Below, one piece after another: positions 1-39,305 of a stretch of DNA of 64,000 nucleotides; positions within the stretch are counted from its first letter, which is position 1, and each line of letters opens with the position of its first letter. Location: assembly GCF_000003815.2 (NCBI RefSeq), contig NC_049979.1, positions 12,376,766 to 12,440,765 on the forward strand, written 5' to 3'. Position numbers and translations under genes: made by a program. The notes under the pieces are model-generated. The model worked only from the letters and a program-made list of their open reading frames with translations. It made no database searches and was not told the DNA's origin. This DNA comes from Branchiostoma floridae (lineage: Eukaryota; Chordata; Leptocardii; Amphioxiformes; Branchiostomatidae).

Positions 1-553
1 GTTACAAAAACAGATGTCTGACAGGTGGCCACCCATCAAGATGGTGATATTGTATCTATTGTGACATAACCAAAGGTGGGGGGTGAAGGCTTCTTACCCT
101 GATGGGTTGGGGCTTGAAGACATCAATCTTCAAGGTGGCAAAGTAGTTTTATGGTTGGGGTTGTTGACTTACAATCTTAAGATTCTTGGTTCCAAATCCG
201 CAGCAGTCAAGAGCATTAATAACCACTTCAGTGACAGTCGTCAGCACCATAAAGCCCTAGCAGTCCCAATCATATTATGCTACTGGGTAAGGCACTTAAA
301 CACCTATTTTGTCACTCCACTCAAGTGGAAATGAGTACCTAGCTGCAGTTAGGGATTGTCATCTACCATGTGACATTAAGTTGTCCTGGAGGCCCCATAT
401 TTGAGGAAAGGCTAACCTCACCATATGAAAGTACTAGATGTATTGAAGGAGTATTAAATGTTACAGAAGCAGACATAAAACAGCAAAAAAACAAGCATAG
501 ACTTCCCAAACTTTTACAACTAGCTGTCTCTGCTATTCATTCCTCGTCCTCAC

Positions 554-27326
<26,773 letters not shown>

Positions 27327-27904
27327 GTTGTTCCTTGCTGTGCTATGCAATGTACGAATGAATACCTCTGTCCAGGCGAGTCTCACGTGGTCGAATTTGG
27401 CGCGAAATTTTCGCGGGAACAATCGTCATTGGGCGGAAGTGTGGATTATTTGGAGTAGTCCACTAGAAGCCATAGAGGTAGTATTATTTTTTAAGTGCCA
27501 TTTAAACTAAAATAAAATAGTAAATCAGAAGTAAATCTAATCAAACATTATTATGATTTAATACATTATGTCATATTCGTGTCTATAACATTTTTATCAT
27601 TACATATTGAATGCATAATACAAAGGATTCAGAATAGTACCCCTATTTTTTAATAGGGCAAGTGATCATGTGTTGTTTGTCATATGGGCGTAGTCAAAAT
27701 ACTGAGCTTTGATTGGTCAAATGGCTGATCCTGCTGTGTTTTGATTGGTTGTCGCGGTCGCTCTCTTACGTGGACACAACGTGATCATGTTTCTTTCTTT
27801 CATGCTGTAATCTGCACTGGAAAATTCCTGTGGAAAAACGGGTCGGTTCTGTGAAGTCACACACAGTCGTGTCAAGGTGGATTGATATCGAGTCGTCGAG
27901 AAAC
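27327..27904. promoter_or_regulatory. Shared divergent promoter of MCM5 and arginase, with two E2F sites
   Basis: The two start codons are 578 bp apart and point away from each other. Close to MCM5 lie a palindromic E2F site TTTGGCGCGAAA at 27396-27407 and, directly adjacent, a second E2F-like site TTTTCGCGGGAA at 27408-27419. There is also an E-box CACGTG at 27384-27389, and an overlapping CCAAT (as ATTGG, 27428-27432), GC box GGGCGG (27431-27436) and ETS core CGGAAGT (27434-27440). Two more inverted CCAAT boxes lie at 27712-27716 and 27744-27748, nearer the arginase side. E2F control of MCM genes at G1/S is established in animals; that it acts here is inferred from the motifs. No TATA box is evident. 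Confidence 0.8.
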
Positions 27905-30900
27905 ATGGCGTGTAGGAGAACGTTACAGATGTGTGGGTCGGGACTGTTGAGGAGATTTGGCCGCCAGCAACAGCTACGACACTCCAGATCATACGGCAGG
28001 GATGTCGCCATCATCGGCGCGCCATTCAAGAAGGGACAGGTACTATCACTCGCACATGTTAGGATTCGCGCCACGCCTCCCAGTAAAAACCAGAACGTTG
28101 ACCTTAAATGTAGCAGGCGTTGTTGGAGCGAAATAGCATCTTTTGAAAAAGTGTGTGTTTTCAACGCTTCGAGTTGACTGTGTGCACCATCAACCGCACA
28201 TGACCTATATAAAGGCGCCGGTTGTAAACCCGGAAGTTGTTGTGTCACTGATGGTCATATTTGTTTGCAAAGCACAGGTTGTTTGCAGTGCACAGTAGTT
28301 GCACAGTAGTTGTTAGTCCGGGTGACATCCTAGCAAGTTTGCCAGAACTCCCACACTAGTCGCTTTGTAAGGGCACGAATATTGTAGTCCCAGTAAACTA
28401 ATTGGACGTTAAAGTTGTATAACACATGAGATAAACATTGCTCTATGACGTAGGACCTTTGGCCAAAGGGGGACTTGATACAGAACCTTTGACCATGGTG
28501 ACAGCGCACTATCAGTAACGGGGCTCGAAATTGTTTGTTTGTATCTGATTAATAATATCACGCCTGTTTTCTTTTACTAGTTTTAGTTTGCCAAATTGCA
28601 AGTTCTTTACACCAATGACATATATGTTATTAATTTTTGTATCCTGCATTCCCAAACCACTATATGCAAATCATCAGTTTCTGTTTTCTACTGCAAATCC
28701 TGATTTTTATCCACTATTGATTAATTGAGTCACCTTAGAACACCTTTAGCCTTGGTGCTGCCTTTGACTATTGTGCCATTACAAAATCTGTGAGCAGAAC
28801 ATTCGATAAGGTAGAATGCAGAATTTACCAAATATTGTGGAAAGGCTATGATATGGCACAAATCATAATCATGTGGCTAGATAAATCACACTTAAACCTT
28901 TACCACAACTCATAAATGTTTTATACCATGGGATTTACCTGGATTAGAGAGTTGCCTAATTGATTACTATTGCCAGATGCTTTTCTGGCTGTCTAAGCTA
29001 TAAGTCTCGAATCCACAAACACTTTGAGAGTGTGCAAAGTGGCTTGACAGTTGAACAGACATTATGTACCTGATATTTAGAGTCCAAAGACTACTGGTAG
29101 TATCATGAACTCTAATGCTCTATTCCAGAGGTTGGCCGGGGTTGAGCAGGGACCCAGAGTGATGAGAGAAGCAGGATTGATTGAGAAAATCAGAGAACTC
29201 GGTAGGTATATCAGCTCCTTGATCAGAGGTGGACTAAAGTTAAAGAAAACAGACTCTTTTGACTCACAACAAACCTCTTCCTTCCTTCCTTCCTTGTGAC
29301 CCATGAGTTAAGTGAAATCAAGAATGACACTGGCTTTACCTTAAGATGATAATTTTTCCTGTTAGTGTTACTTAACCTCATTTTTGACAATTAAATTAAT
29401 ACTATCATCCACCTTGTTTAAAATTAATACATGTACTATAGATAGCATTGTAATATAAGTAACGTTACAATGCCTGCTCAGTAGATTTTTAAAAAATGTT
29501 ACTGTTATAGTGCACATGTTGTATTGGTCTAAAAATATGGTTCTTGACAAGGACTCTTGATTTATTATTTTGTTTTGCCAATGCCCCTGTCATCATCTAG
29601 CTCATGTTACAATTGCTTTCTCAGAGTGTCACCTGATACTTGCACTGTCACTGATAGAACTGCAGTTGCCTTACACTTTCCAAAACGTTGCTCATGTTCC
29701 CCATAGAAATTGCTAACATTCAGGACTGAGAAAGGCACAAATTTCCTAGTTGTGTGTGAGAGGAAGTCTGACTTAAAACAATATTTTCAAAAGCATTCAC
29801 GATTGGGAAAAGCATTCTGTGTGTAAGACATTCCCAGGGTCTTCTGTTAAAATAATCAAGCCATCAAGAACCCAAAAGAACTTCATAGCATGATGGTGTA
29901 TCAATATTACAATTGCTGTGAGTCATTAGTTGCATCAGTCAGAACCTAGCATGGAAAATACCAACAGCAGCTTTAAAAGTTGAAATACTGTGAATCATAG
30001 AATTTTTTGGTGGTTTTATGTTTGCAGTGAGCCCTCTGTGAACTTTTAACACAATCAACATGTCTTGCATTGCACTACTATAGTTGTTTGAAACTTTCAA
30101 CTGCAGTGTCAATTCACTGTGAATGTGTCCTTTGTCCTCAAATCATAAAGATAAGTCACGGCAAACTTGAATGATTTATAGTGACCTCTTCAACTGGCTC
30201 CTGAATTCCCGTTAAAGCTTTGGAAAAATCCATTGCACTCAAAGCCTTATAGAACTGTCAAACCAAATGTGGAGAAATCCCACCTCAAGCCAAGCTTAGA
30301 CCTTGGGGAATTATATCCTTTTTGAGAGGCTCTGCCCTAGATCCATATTCGATATGGGAGGATTCCAGTGATAAAGAGCACCAGGGTTGGTATTTAGATA
30401 TAAAACCACTCTGAACAGTAAAATCTATCCGAGTTACATCAACTGTTAACATTATGCACGGCCATAACAGTGGCCACAGCTGACTCTGGGCTTTGTATTA
30501 AAAGTTTTTAAAAAAATGTTGAATGAGCTTAAGAATGGAAACACAAAGGTTTTTCAGGTCAGTACTTTGTTCTGCATGGTACATTGAGATCCCATGGCCA
30601 TGGTACATTAAAACCTAAGAAAGGGTCATTAAGTTTGATTTATAATACCATCACCATATACTGGATGTTGATGACCCAGCTGGGACTGTTTCTGCCCTAG
30701 TACTGTACAGTATACTAGCAGAACATATTAGGCATGTCATTATCAGTGTTAAATGTAGTTTATGCATCACTACAATTTATTATATTTACTAGACTAAGTA
30801 CTGTTGCTTATGCCATTACTGGCAGAAATGAACCTTTTATAAAAATGATGTCACTGACCTCTAAACTCTATGTGAACTTGCAGGCCACAATGTGGAAGAC

Positions 30901-33900
30901 AGAGGCGACCTCAACTTTGAAGTTTTTAAAGACGACCCGAGGAACTATGTTCTCAACCCCAAAGCTGTGGGCGCTGCAACTAAGAAGGTGACTGCTTGTG
31001 CTTCTTGTCATTCCATTCATATGCATAAACACAAATACACACACAGGCACACACACACACAAACACACACACACAGCACTCAGATACCTACACAATAGAT
31101 AAATAGATACACATACACGCACACATACGCACACACACATGAATGTAACTTGATACCCCATTAGATATGATTGAAGATCTCGGCACAAGAGACTCACATG
31201 ACCATCAACTGATACTCTGAAGTCATGACCAACAGTAAAGGCAAACTGCTGTTACCAATACAATGGACCTCACTTCTACTGTAGATGGTAGCAGTCTGCG
31301 CATTACATGACTTGTACATTATCAGGCTTACTTTGGGTCGGTGATTAAGCCTGGATCACATGACAAGGAAGTGATCCTTCTGTAGTAAATAATCCAACAG
31401 AACAAGTAAAGGCCTGGAGAATGTTGTCCTTGACCACCTGCTTATTCCTAAAATTTTTGTATTTGTAATTGTATGATTATTTGTGTCCCTTGCAGGTATC
31501 AGCAGCAGTGGAGCAGGCAGTACGGGACAACAAGTTGACAGTGACGTTGGGAGGGGACCACAGGTAGGGGTGTCATGATTCCTCTTTTTCTCCCTTAAAT
31601 GCTCACACTGTTGTTTAATATAGGGTAACAGCATGGTCGTTTTCTATAACCACAATCAATCAATCAATCGTTCGATAATGATAATGATATTGGGTGTATT
31701 TTGCAGCCAGTAGATACCCAAAGTGCTGAGTTAACTACTGAGGTAACTAGTAAGACCAGTCCAATTAAGGACATCAATAGCAAGGCACAATGCATTATGT
31801 GGCACATTATCATTTGGGGTCAAATGCTGGGCACTGTGTCCTGGGTGACAAGTTGACATCAGGCAGAAATGATGGCATAGCCAACTGACCCTTAGGATTG
31901 GAAGCACAGACCCCTACTTCTTTCCTTCCTTCCTACCATACAATTTATGACTTGCTGACTTTGAATGTCCACACTGAAGCCACACAGGAGCACTGTACTA
32001 ATTTCTATGTGAACAAAAGTAAATGTTGAAACATCCGGTTGAAACATCCATTCAGTCAGTGAGTTGTGTGGGTGTGTCAACAGTTAGAAAGGTATCTTCA
32101 ACATGCATCAAACTGACAGCAGCACACAGGCTTATTTATCCAATGTTGGCATTTTCCATATTCTGTGGACCACACAGTTGAACAAGCAACACGGTTGATT
32201 TCTCCTCTTTAGCATATCCATCGGGACGATCCACGGCCATGCACAAGCCGAGCCCAACCTGTGTCTCCTTTGGATCGACGCCCACGCTGACATCAACACC
32301 CCACTCACCACGCCAAGTGGCAACATCCACGGCACACCGCTGTCCTTCCTGGTCAATCAGCTGAAAGACACAGTGAGTAAAACGGGGTATTGTATTTCAC
32401 ACTCAACAATCACGTAATTCAAGACTCACCTTTGACAATGCTGTTTTTGTTGTTGTTATGGATGGAATAAAAGTCTGTCATGCCAGTGCAGGGCTGTATC
32501 CAGGACCCGTCCCTCCCAGGACAGAAATTTAACTGTTGGGAAGGACAAAAATTTCTGCCCTTCTTCCCCAAAATCTGAACTCCATGACATTTAATTGATG
32601 AAAAGATATTTTTCTATGTTTAAGATGACAGATTCAACAATGAAAATTAGCAACATGGATTCTCAAACAATGAGTGGGTGTGGAGATTAATTGAAAGCAG
32701 GAGACAGCCCTGTGCCAGTGTTGTCCTGTCCATGCCCGTAGCCAGGGGGGGTTCGGGGGGTGCGGTCGCACCCCCCACGCGGGCTCGAAGGTCCGCTTTT
32801 TTTATCGAAGGTCCGTATTTTCAATGCACAATACTTTTAAAAGGCGGACTAATTTTTATTTCCAACGGGTCCAATATCAATCCTAGAAAAATTGCTCACA
32901 TTGTCTGTGGTTTGCAGAGGCGTGCTACTGTTATGTAAAAGACCCGGCCCGCGCAAGGCGGGGCGCGGCACGCGTTAGAAAGACAACTTTCACGCCATCA
33001 CCCTCGTTGAACTCCAGCTCCGACCCGCACGATCCAGCTCTTGCCCGCACGGTCCAGCTCCGGCCCGCACTGATTCCAGCTCGTAGCTGGACTGTGCGGG
33101 CCGGAGCTGGGACGTGTGGGCCGGCGCTGGAATCAAAGCAGGCCGGAGCTGGACCGTGCTGGCAAGAGCTGGACCGTGCGGGCCGGAGCTAGCTGGAGTT
33201 TAACGGGGTGGCAATGAAAGTGGCTGACCGCAGTCAAAAAAGTCAAGCCTAGCTGTTGCTATGGTAAAAGGCGCCCGGAAGTCTTATTTGGCGGACTGTG
33301 GATGACAGCGCCGAGATAAGCTATAGAACTGTAGTTAATTGATAAATGTAGATGCCATACTTTTTATCTTGTACAATTGTTGTGCAACAAAGGCACAGTG
33401 ATATAGAGCCTGCTGATTGGCACGATGTAGTTTCACCCATTTCTAAGAGGAAAAACATTTCAAGTACAAGAGCGTTGTAAAGCATCCAGTTTTCGTGTCG
33501 GTTGTCATATACAAATTGAATGGGGTATCAGAGCCAGTTAAAAGTTCGGAGAAGTGATGACGTGCCATTTCATAACTGATGTACCCAATCTTTCGTTTTC
33601 GTCGAATAAAATAATGTCTGAAGCAGTTGTGTGAGTGGCTCTGATTTCTCCTTTGAAAATCTCTCAAAAATGCAGGAAATGCCATTTCAGAGAGTTCAAT
33701 TTTCAAAATTTTCCGGGGAGCATGCCCCCAGACCCCCCTAGGAAACGCGCGCCTTCGGTACTCGCCTCGCGCCTTTGGCGCTCGTTGGTCCGCCATAGAG
33801 TAAAACGAACCCCCCCAGGCAAAATCCTGGCTACGGGCATGCTGTCTTCTTGTCATCCTGTTGGTCGTACCATTAGAAAAGTGATGTTGGTTAGTTACTG

Positions 33901-36553
33901 AGTTTCAATTTCCTTTGGCGAACAGATTCCGTGGACAGCCTTGTCACCATTTGATTGGCTGAAACCATGGTGAGTAAGCTCTTCCATTTACCGTTATTAT
34001 CATGAACATGCATTTATTATTTAGTTTCACTGAACAAGTAAGTGTAAACCCAGCAGGCCTAGGATGGAACCCAAGCTATGAACTCCACTATGCCATATGT
34101 GGCAACAATTTGTGATCATCTAAAGTCGTGGAGAATAATGCTCTAACCCTGTTCTTTGAATACATGTATGTTTATGAGGATTAGACAGCCAGGTAGAACA
34201 TTATGGAATACAAGCTAAATCAAGTAGCTGGATAAATTCATTGAAGAGTCAGATGTTTCAGATAGCACCCACTGTCTTTCATCATGAGTGACCAACAATG
34301 AACGATCATGAATATGATGTCAGTCACTAATAAAAGATAGTGAATGCTGCCTGAAAGGAACATCTGACTCTCATAGATGTTACTGGTAGCCTGATTTATT
34401 TGTCAAATAAACAATATTTTGATATGCCTAGTTAATATTATTGTGTTTCAGCCTCAACATCACAGACATTGCCTTTGTAGGTCTGCGTGACCTGGATCCA
34501 GGTGAACGGTAAGTAGGCTGTCAGCCAGACTCAGCCACACTCACTATCTAGTCAGTTGTCTGTTGTTCCCTGTCTCACGAGGGTTGGAATTACACATACC
34601 TGCACAATCAAGAACTTAGTAGTGCATGGCTGTCACAAATAGAACCATATTAAAGCGCATAATAAAAAATGCAAAAGCCAAACTGTAAAAAAAATGTAAT
34701 GTCAAGATTATTTTCCAAAATATCAAGAAAGCTTATATGATATATTACACAGTAGAATACAAGCTTTATTCTTTTATTGCCAACCTTTACATGACCTTGA
34801 CCCCTTCTACAGCTACATTCTGCAAAAGTTCAACATCACCAGTTTCTCTATCCATGAGGTGGACAGATATGGCATCCATGAGGTTATCGCCAGGTCATTG
34901 GATGCTGTTAACCCAAAGTGAGTCGACTGGTAAAATTTTCTGCCTAGTAGTAGTCGGGGTAGTGACAATAAATGGGTGAATAAATACTCTAGCAGACACA
35001 GGATCAAGAGGTATTCCTAGCTAGACGTTGTGTCCTTAGCAAAGGCAATTTCCTCACTGTGCATTTACTCCAAGGGTGAAATGGAAACCTACTTTCGTTC
35101 GGTAGTCTTATAAGGATAAGTTTGGTCCTCCAATACCTGTTCTAGACACAGTGGAGTAGCAACCTACTGCTCCTATGGCTTCATAAAGGCTCTGGGACCT
35201 CTGCCTCTAATACATTATCATCATCATCATAATGTCTGGCTGCTTTAATAGCCAGACTAGCTATAGGTCCACTCTACTTCTCCAAGCATCTTTGTCTTTC
35301 ATGATGTACAATACCTGGCCCTGCGCCCAAATGCTTGAATCTATTTACATCATCAGTAATTGACATCAATAGTTCAAAGTAAATTCTGTTTTCCCACTCA
35401 GAGGGGACCGACCAATCCACATGAGTTTCGACATCGACTCTGTTGATCCTGCCGTCACTGGTGCCACAGGAACTCCTGGTAAGCCTCTTTGCTCAGCCGG
35501 GGTGAATTCTGTAGCCTAGGTTGCTGGTATCCATCTTTTTCTCACTCCAGCCATTCTAGTCTATTTGTCTGGTATCTGTCCCTATCTAAATGATTAGGCC
35601 TTATATGACTAGAATACTACATAGTTAATTAAGTATTACCTGAGCTACTAACCTGACTCAATGGGGACCGAGGGTGATCTGGAATACACTGTTTTTCTTT
35701 TTATGTTGAACTCACCCAAGAAAACCCACATTTTAATGTAAAATGCTCCAAAAGTTGTCCTCAATGCAAAGAATTGTTAGAACATCAATTCCAATGTGCA
35801 GCTCTGGTACTCAGATTTTTGACTTGATGGAAGTCTGTGGGATCCAAGCAAATGCTTTTGGGATATGTAAAATATGGATAGGTCTAGAACACACTTACCG
35901 TTATTGAATGTTATCTTGAACCTGGTACGACATAGTGGAGGGTATCAGAAGCAGTGTGATGGCAATGAAACTATATTTGACAATGCACAGACTTCAGTAC
36001 TGGTACTTGAAATGGGTCGTGTTAACTTTTGTTGTTGTCCATTGCCCTGACCATGATGCTCTTCTGTGTGCTTCAGTACCGGGTGGTCTGACCTTCCGAG
36101 AGGGGATGTTCATTGCTGAGCACGTGTACAGGACAGGTAAGACAGCAGAGAGAGCTATGTGATGTGTCACTGACGAAAGGTAGTGGATGCTACCTAAAAT
36201 GTCTTACCTTTCAGTGCCTTATTATCTAGATATCTAACCTTCTTTAAACATAAGTAATATGTAGGTTAGACTTTCCAAACTTGATGTTATACTTAGCTTA
36301 GCTCTGAGTTGGAAAGACATGGTGCTTAACTGTATTGCCATATTACTGTGGTTTATTACACAAACCCCATTTCCTTTCCCCCCTCCCCACAGGTCTACTC
36401 TCAGCCCTTGACCTTGTAGAGGTCAACCCAGAGGTCGGAAGTCGTCAGGACAAGGCCAATACCGTCATGACAGCAGTGGAGGTTCTGACAGCGTGTTTGG
36501 GGAAGAAGAGGGAGGGTAACCTACAGCCGGGGTACCAGCTCCCCTTGCCTTAG
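27905..36553 (+). CDS. Arginase, mitochondrial (ARG2-like)
   Basis: Arginase hydrolyses L-arginine to ornithine and urea using a binuclear manganese centre. Eleven exons splice in frame to 347 residues: 27905-28039, 29129-29201, 30884-30987, 31496-31563, 32213-32372, 33926-33969, 34452-34508, 34813-34917, 35402-35478, 36077-36136, 36393-36553. The family ligands are present: GGDHS across exons 4/5, [10 protein letters not shown] in exon 5, and SFDIDSVDP in exon 9. The catalytic-loop histidine is in SGNIHGTPL and the conserved glutamate in DLVEVNP. The first 33 residues are rich in Arg and lack Asp and Glu, which suggests a mitochondrial presequence as in vertebrate ARG2 (354 aa). ARG1 versus ARG2 orthology cannot be settled by eye, and an invertebrate arginase may predate that split. 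Intron 5 is mostly transposon. Confidence 0.95.
28206..28214 (+). promoter_or_regulatory. TATA-like box inside arginase intron 1
   Basis: TATATAAAG is followed by a GC-rich run (GCGCCGG), 166 bp downstream of the exon 1 donor. It looks like a core promoter, whereas the main promoter region lacks an evident TATA box. A transcript starting here would lack the mitochondrial presequence exon. This is motif evidence only. Confidence 0.25.
31030..31150. repeat. AC-rich microsatellite in arginase intron 3
   Basis: Interrupted (AC)n with ATAC variants, starting about 45 bp after the exon 3 donor. Confidence 0.9.
32489..32712. mobile_element. hAT-type MITE, copy 1, with perfect 8-bp target duplication
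   Basis: This 224-bp non-coding element begins CAGGGCTGTATCC and ends GGAGACAGCCCTG. TGCCAGTG sits directly on both sides (32481-32488 and 32713-32720), a perfect 8-bp duplication. CAGGG-type termini with 8-bp duplications are the hAT superfamily signature. It lies in arginase intron 5. Confidence 0.88.
32732..33840. mobile_element. 1.1-kb inverted-repeat element with ATGCCCGTAGCCAGG ends
   Basis: ATGCCCGTAGCCAGG at 32732-32746 is exactly mirrored by CCTGGCTACGGGCAT at 33826-33840. The 1109-bp interior has no long credible ORF but holds a GC-rich hairpin (32988-33224). The target duplication is unresolved, so no superfamily is assigned. It starts 12 bp after the target duplication of the neighbouring hAT MITE, and together they fill most of arginase intron 5. 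Confidence 0.75.
32988..33224. repeat. Long imperfect GC-rich hairpin built of short tandem units
   Basis: The left arm (about 32988-33080) and right arm (about 33126-33224) are reverse complements with few mismatches. Each arm is itself made of about 20-bp units combining CCAGCTC and GCCCGCAC (right arm: GTGCGGGC and GAGCTGG). The loop contains a further unit. It lies inside the 32732-33840 element. Confidence 0.8.
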
Positions 36554-36765
36554 GGTCGTCAACCGTTTCTACTCCATTTCCTTCCTCTTAACATACTTTG
36601 GAAGAGACCACTTGTAACTGCAGTTCACCTTTATCTACGGGGTAGCCTATATCCATTGTTTTCAAAATGGATATGTATTTTCAAATTGTAATACATTGTA
36701 CTTTCAAAATGTTGCCATTTGGAACCACTGTCCCTAGACTTGATATGCCTTAGGTAACAACATAT

Positions 36766-37008
36766 CAGGGCTGTCTCCTCCAGGACCCATCTTTCCACCT
36801 CAGGGCGGAAATTTGCTTGTTGGACAGAAAATACATCCAAAAATACACCAAAAATACATCTGGAAATCCATCTGAAAAATGACATCAAACTGTTGAAAAT
36901 GTACTTCAATAAGCTTAAAATGACATATCTAAGCAGGAAAATAAACAACACATGGGCTCCCAAACAATGAGTAGGACAGAAAAAAATGTTAAGCTGGAGA
37001 CAGCCCTG
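36766..37008. mobile_element. hAT-type MITE, copy 2, in or near the arginase 3'UTR
   Basis: The left end CAGGGCTGTCTCC is mirrored by the right end GGAGACAGCCCTG. The flanks CAACATAT (36758-36765) and CAACAGAT (37009-37016) match at 7 of 8 positions, as expected of an aged 8-bp hAT target duplication. The element is 243 bp, has no coding capacity and contains an AATAAA at 36940-36945. It starts 213 bp after the arginase stop codon and is related to the copy at 32489-32712. Confidence 0.8.
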
Positions 37009-37440
37009 CAACAGATACAGGTCACAACGCAAATAAAGGTGAACTTTCAGTGTTAACTTCTCCCTGCTACCTAACCCCATCACCAATACAAATTTGGTGC
37101 CAAACAGCTACCTTAGCAGGCTGAGGGTTAAGGTGTAACATTAAAAGAAACAACATTATTTTGAAGTGTCCTCATGAGAAGATGATAACGGTGTAACTAT
37201 ACTGTACATGGTATCATCCAAAGGATTATAGCAATTTAACATCGATAGTCAGAAAGCTGTGGTGGTGTATGTTCCATGTCTGTCTGTGTAGAATGCTGTG
37301 GAATAGGTGATCTTAATACTGAAGAACTATATATATTTTAGACACGAAGTCCCTAAAGGTGATAGTGGGTTTGTGATATTTTTATGGGTTCATTGAGCCT
37401 GGTTCATTGGACTGTAATGCTGTTCACCTTTATCAATGGA

Positions 37441-37601
37441 GGTATAGCCGAATATAAAAACCGGGTGTTTAGGGATATTCAAGTGGATGGACGATGGTTT
37501 GAAACTGCAATATTTTCAAATTGTTGCAGTTTAAAACAACCATCCGTCTTCTTGACGTCCCTAAATACCCAGCTTTTAAATACTACTGATATTGGTTACC
37601 C
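37441..37601. repeat. Fold-back element downstream of arginase
   Basis: GGTATAGCC..ACCGGGTGTTTAGGGA is mirrored by TCCCTAAATACCCAGC..GGTTACC, and the inner AAACTGCAA pairs with TTGCAGTTT around a loop of about 10 bp. It is about 160 bp and non-coding. Confidence 0.8.
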
Positions 37602-39149
37602 CACGGATAAACGTGATCTGGCATTATAGAAAAGTCTGAATATTGAGAAAATTTTCATTGTCATGTAAAGAGTATTCACACTAAATTTTATAATACTGAT
37701 TAATGTTAAACAGAACAGGTAACAGTCTCTTTCAAGGTGAGGCCACAACAATTTTTTCCTTGGTTTTCCATACCTCAAGAAGTCCAGCAAGAGGACAACA
37801 TGAAAACAAAGGACTGGGAGGAGAATCTCACTACTATAAAATGTAGTATTTTTGCCTTTTGAAAATTTTTGTACAAGCATTCCTCTGAGAATCTATTTTC
37901 ATGTTGATCTTCCAGGTCAGCATGTTTTAAAAATTAAGGACCAACAGATTGAATTGGAGTGGCCTGGAGTGCATGTACCAGGTTCTCGAGTTTGGTAGTA
38001 ACACCTACTTGGGTGGGTGTGCTGTCCCTCTCTGCTCAGATATGCTTACGAGGGAATTTTCTGATTAGTTTGCAAGATGGTGCATTTCATAGAAATTTGA
38101 ACTTGTGCTTCCCTTATTGTGGTCAGATGCAAATAACATTACATGTATGATGCTGATCACGTATTATCCTTTGTTGTATTGTATGTGGCTTCGATAGCAG
38201 AGTGGTTTGGCTAACGGACAAAGAATCAAGAAGTCCAGGCTCTAGGACCTTTGCCTTTTTTATGCCCTTGAGTTGCTTTTGTGAGGGCCTTGTTACATAG
38301 CTGTTGTTAAGTTTACTGCTGCTTGAGTGCAATGAAGCAATTTTATGTTGTAATTTTGATGTTGCCATCATCACTAGAGTAACGTTATAGTATGTTTTAG
38401 GGAACAGTGCAGTATAGAGGTATTGTGCTGCTTTTGTTTGCAAGTGAACAAAAGCAGTTCATTATTCCTTATAACCACACAGAATTGTGATTGTAAAACA
38501 AACAAAGCATGAAAAGATTTGTTTATCGATGAAATTTGTTGAGCACTCTATGAAATTGTTCAGACACAGTGACAATGGCAATGTGGTAGCTTTGGTGAGA
38601 CACCTGTTTAGTGCTAGCAAAATGCTGAAGGATGGTACACAGGGTAAGGCTTCACTCTGATATATACTATCTCTTTCTTTTCTTTTAATGACTGATTTAT
38701 AAGCGCACCCTTAATGCTTAATTTGCTTATTTTCTATGAAAACTAAAAAGAGATCTGCCTGCCATGAGACCAAGAACAAGAAAGCTTCTCATGCTTAGAC
38801 ATATAACGTTATAAGTTTAAATGAAGACAATTGACACTAGTTTCTTTTAGGTACTGGTGCATATATAAGGATTTGGTTTACATTGAATGTAGACTGTCAT
38901 TTTGGTGCATTTTCTGGTCAGAATTAAATTGGATGTAAAAGTTTTGTGGATTGCCCTTCTTGACGCATCTAAGACGTACTAGGTCTTACAGGCCATCTTT
39001 TCGTAGTCTGGATAGCATCCTACGTAGTTTACCGCTGCACTGACCCAAACATGACCAGTGACGTCATTAAGTCCCCAGGTGTGGTGAGATTTCATGCATC
39101 TGCCACCAAAATATCAAGACCATAGCACGTCCAGGCCAAAAGATACAAA

Positions 39150-39305
39150 AACGGAAGTTCTGCTGCAGTACCAAGGTCACATACCAGGGGCCCAAAATTG
39201 ATTGTTGACCTTCATCACTTAACAATCCATCCAGAGGTTCTAATGTTATGTTAACCACAAATATCCGGAAACGTGCACAGACACACACACACACACACAC
39301 ACACA
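39150..39305. repeat. Dispersed repeat, copy 2, with (CA)n tail
   Basis: See the copy at 755-895. The microsatellite tail (39284-39304) at the same end in both copies suggests the tail belongs to the element. Confidence 0.6.

Noticed and set aside
27327..27422. Upstream in-frame MCM5 start at 27422, adding 32 residues
   Set aside because: The added residues are not MCM5-like and overlap both E2F sites. The start MDGFDDPGIF matches the family.
33443..33856. 137-codon minus-strand ORF
   Set aside because: It runs through the end of the 32732-33840 element. Translations of such termini are common false proteins in marine invertebrate genomes.
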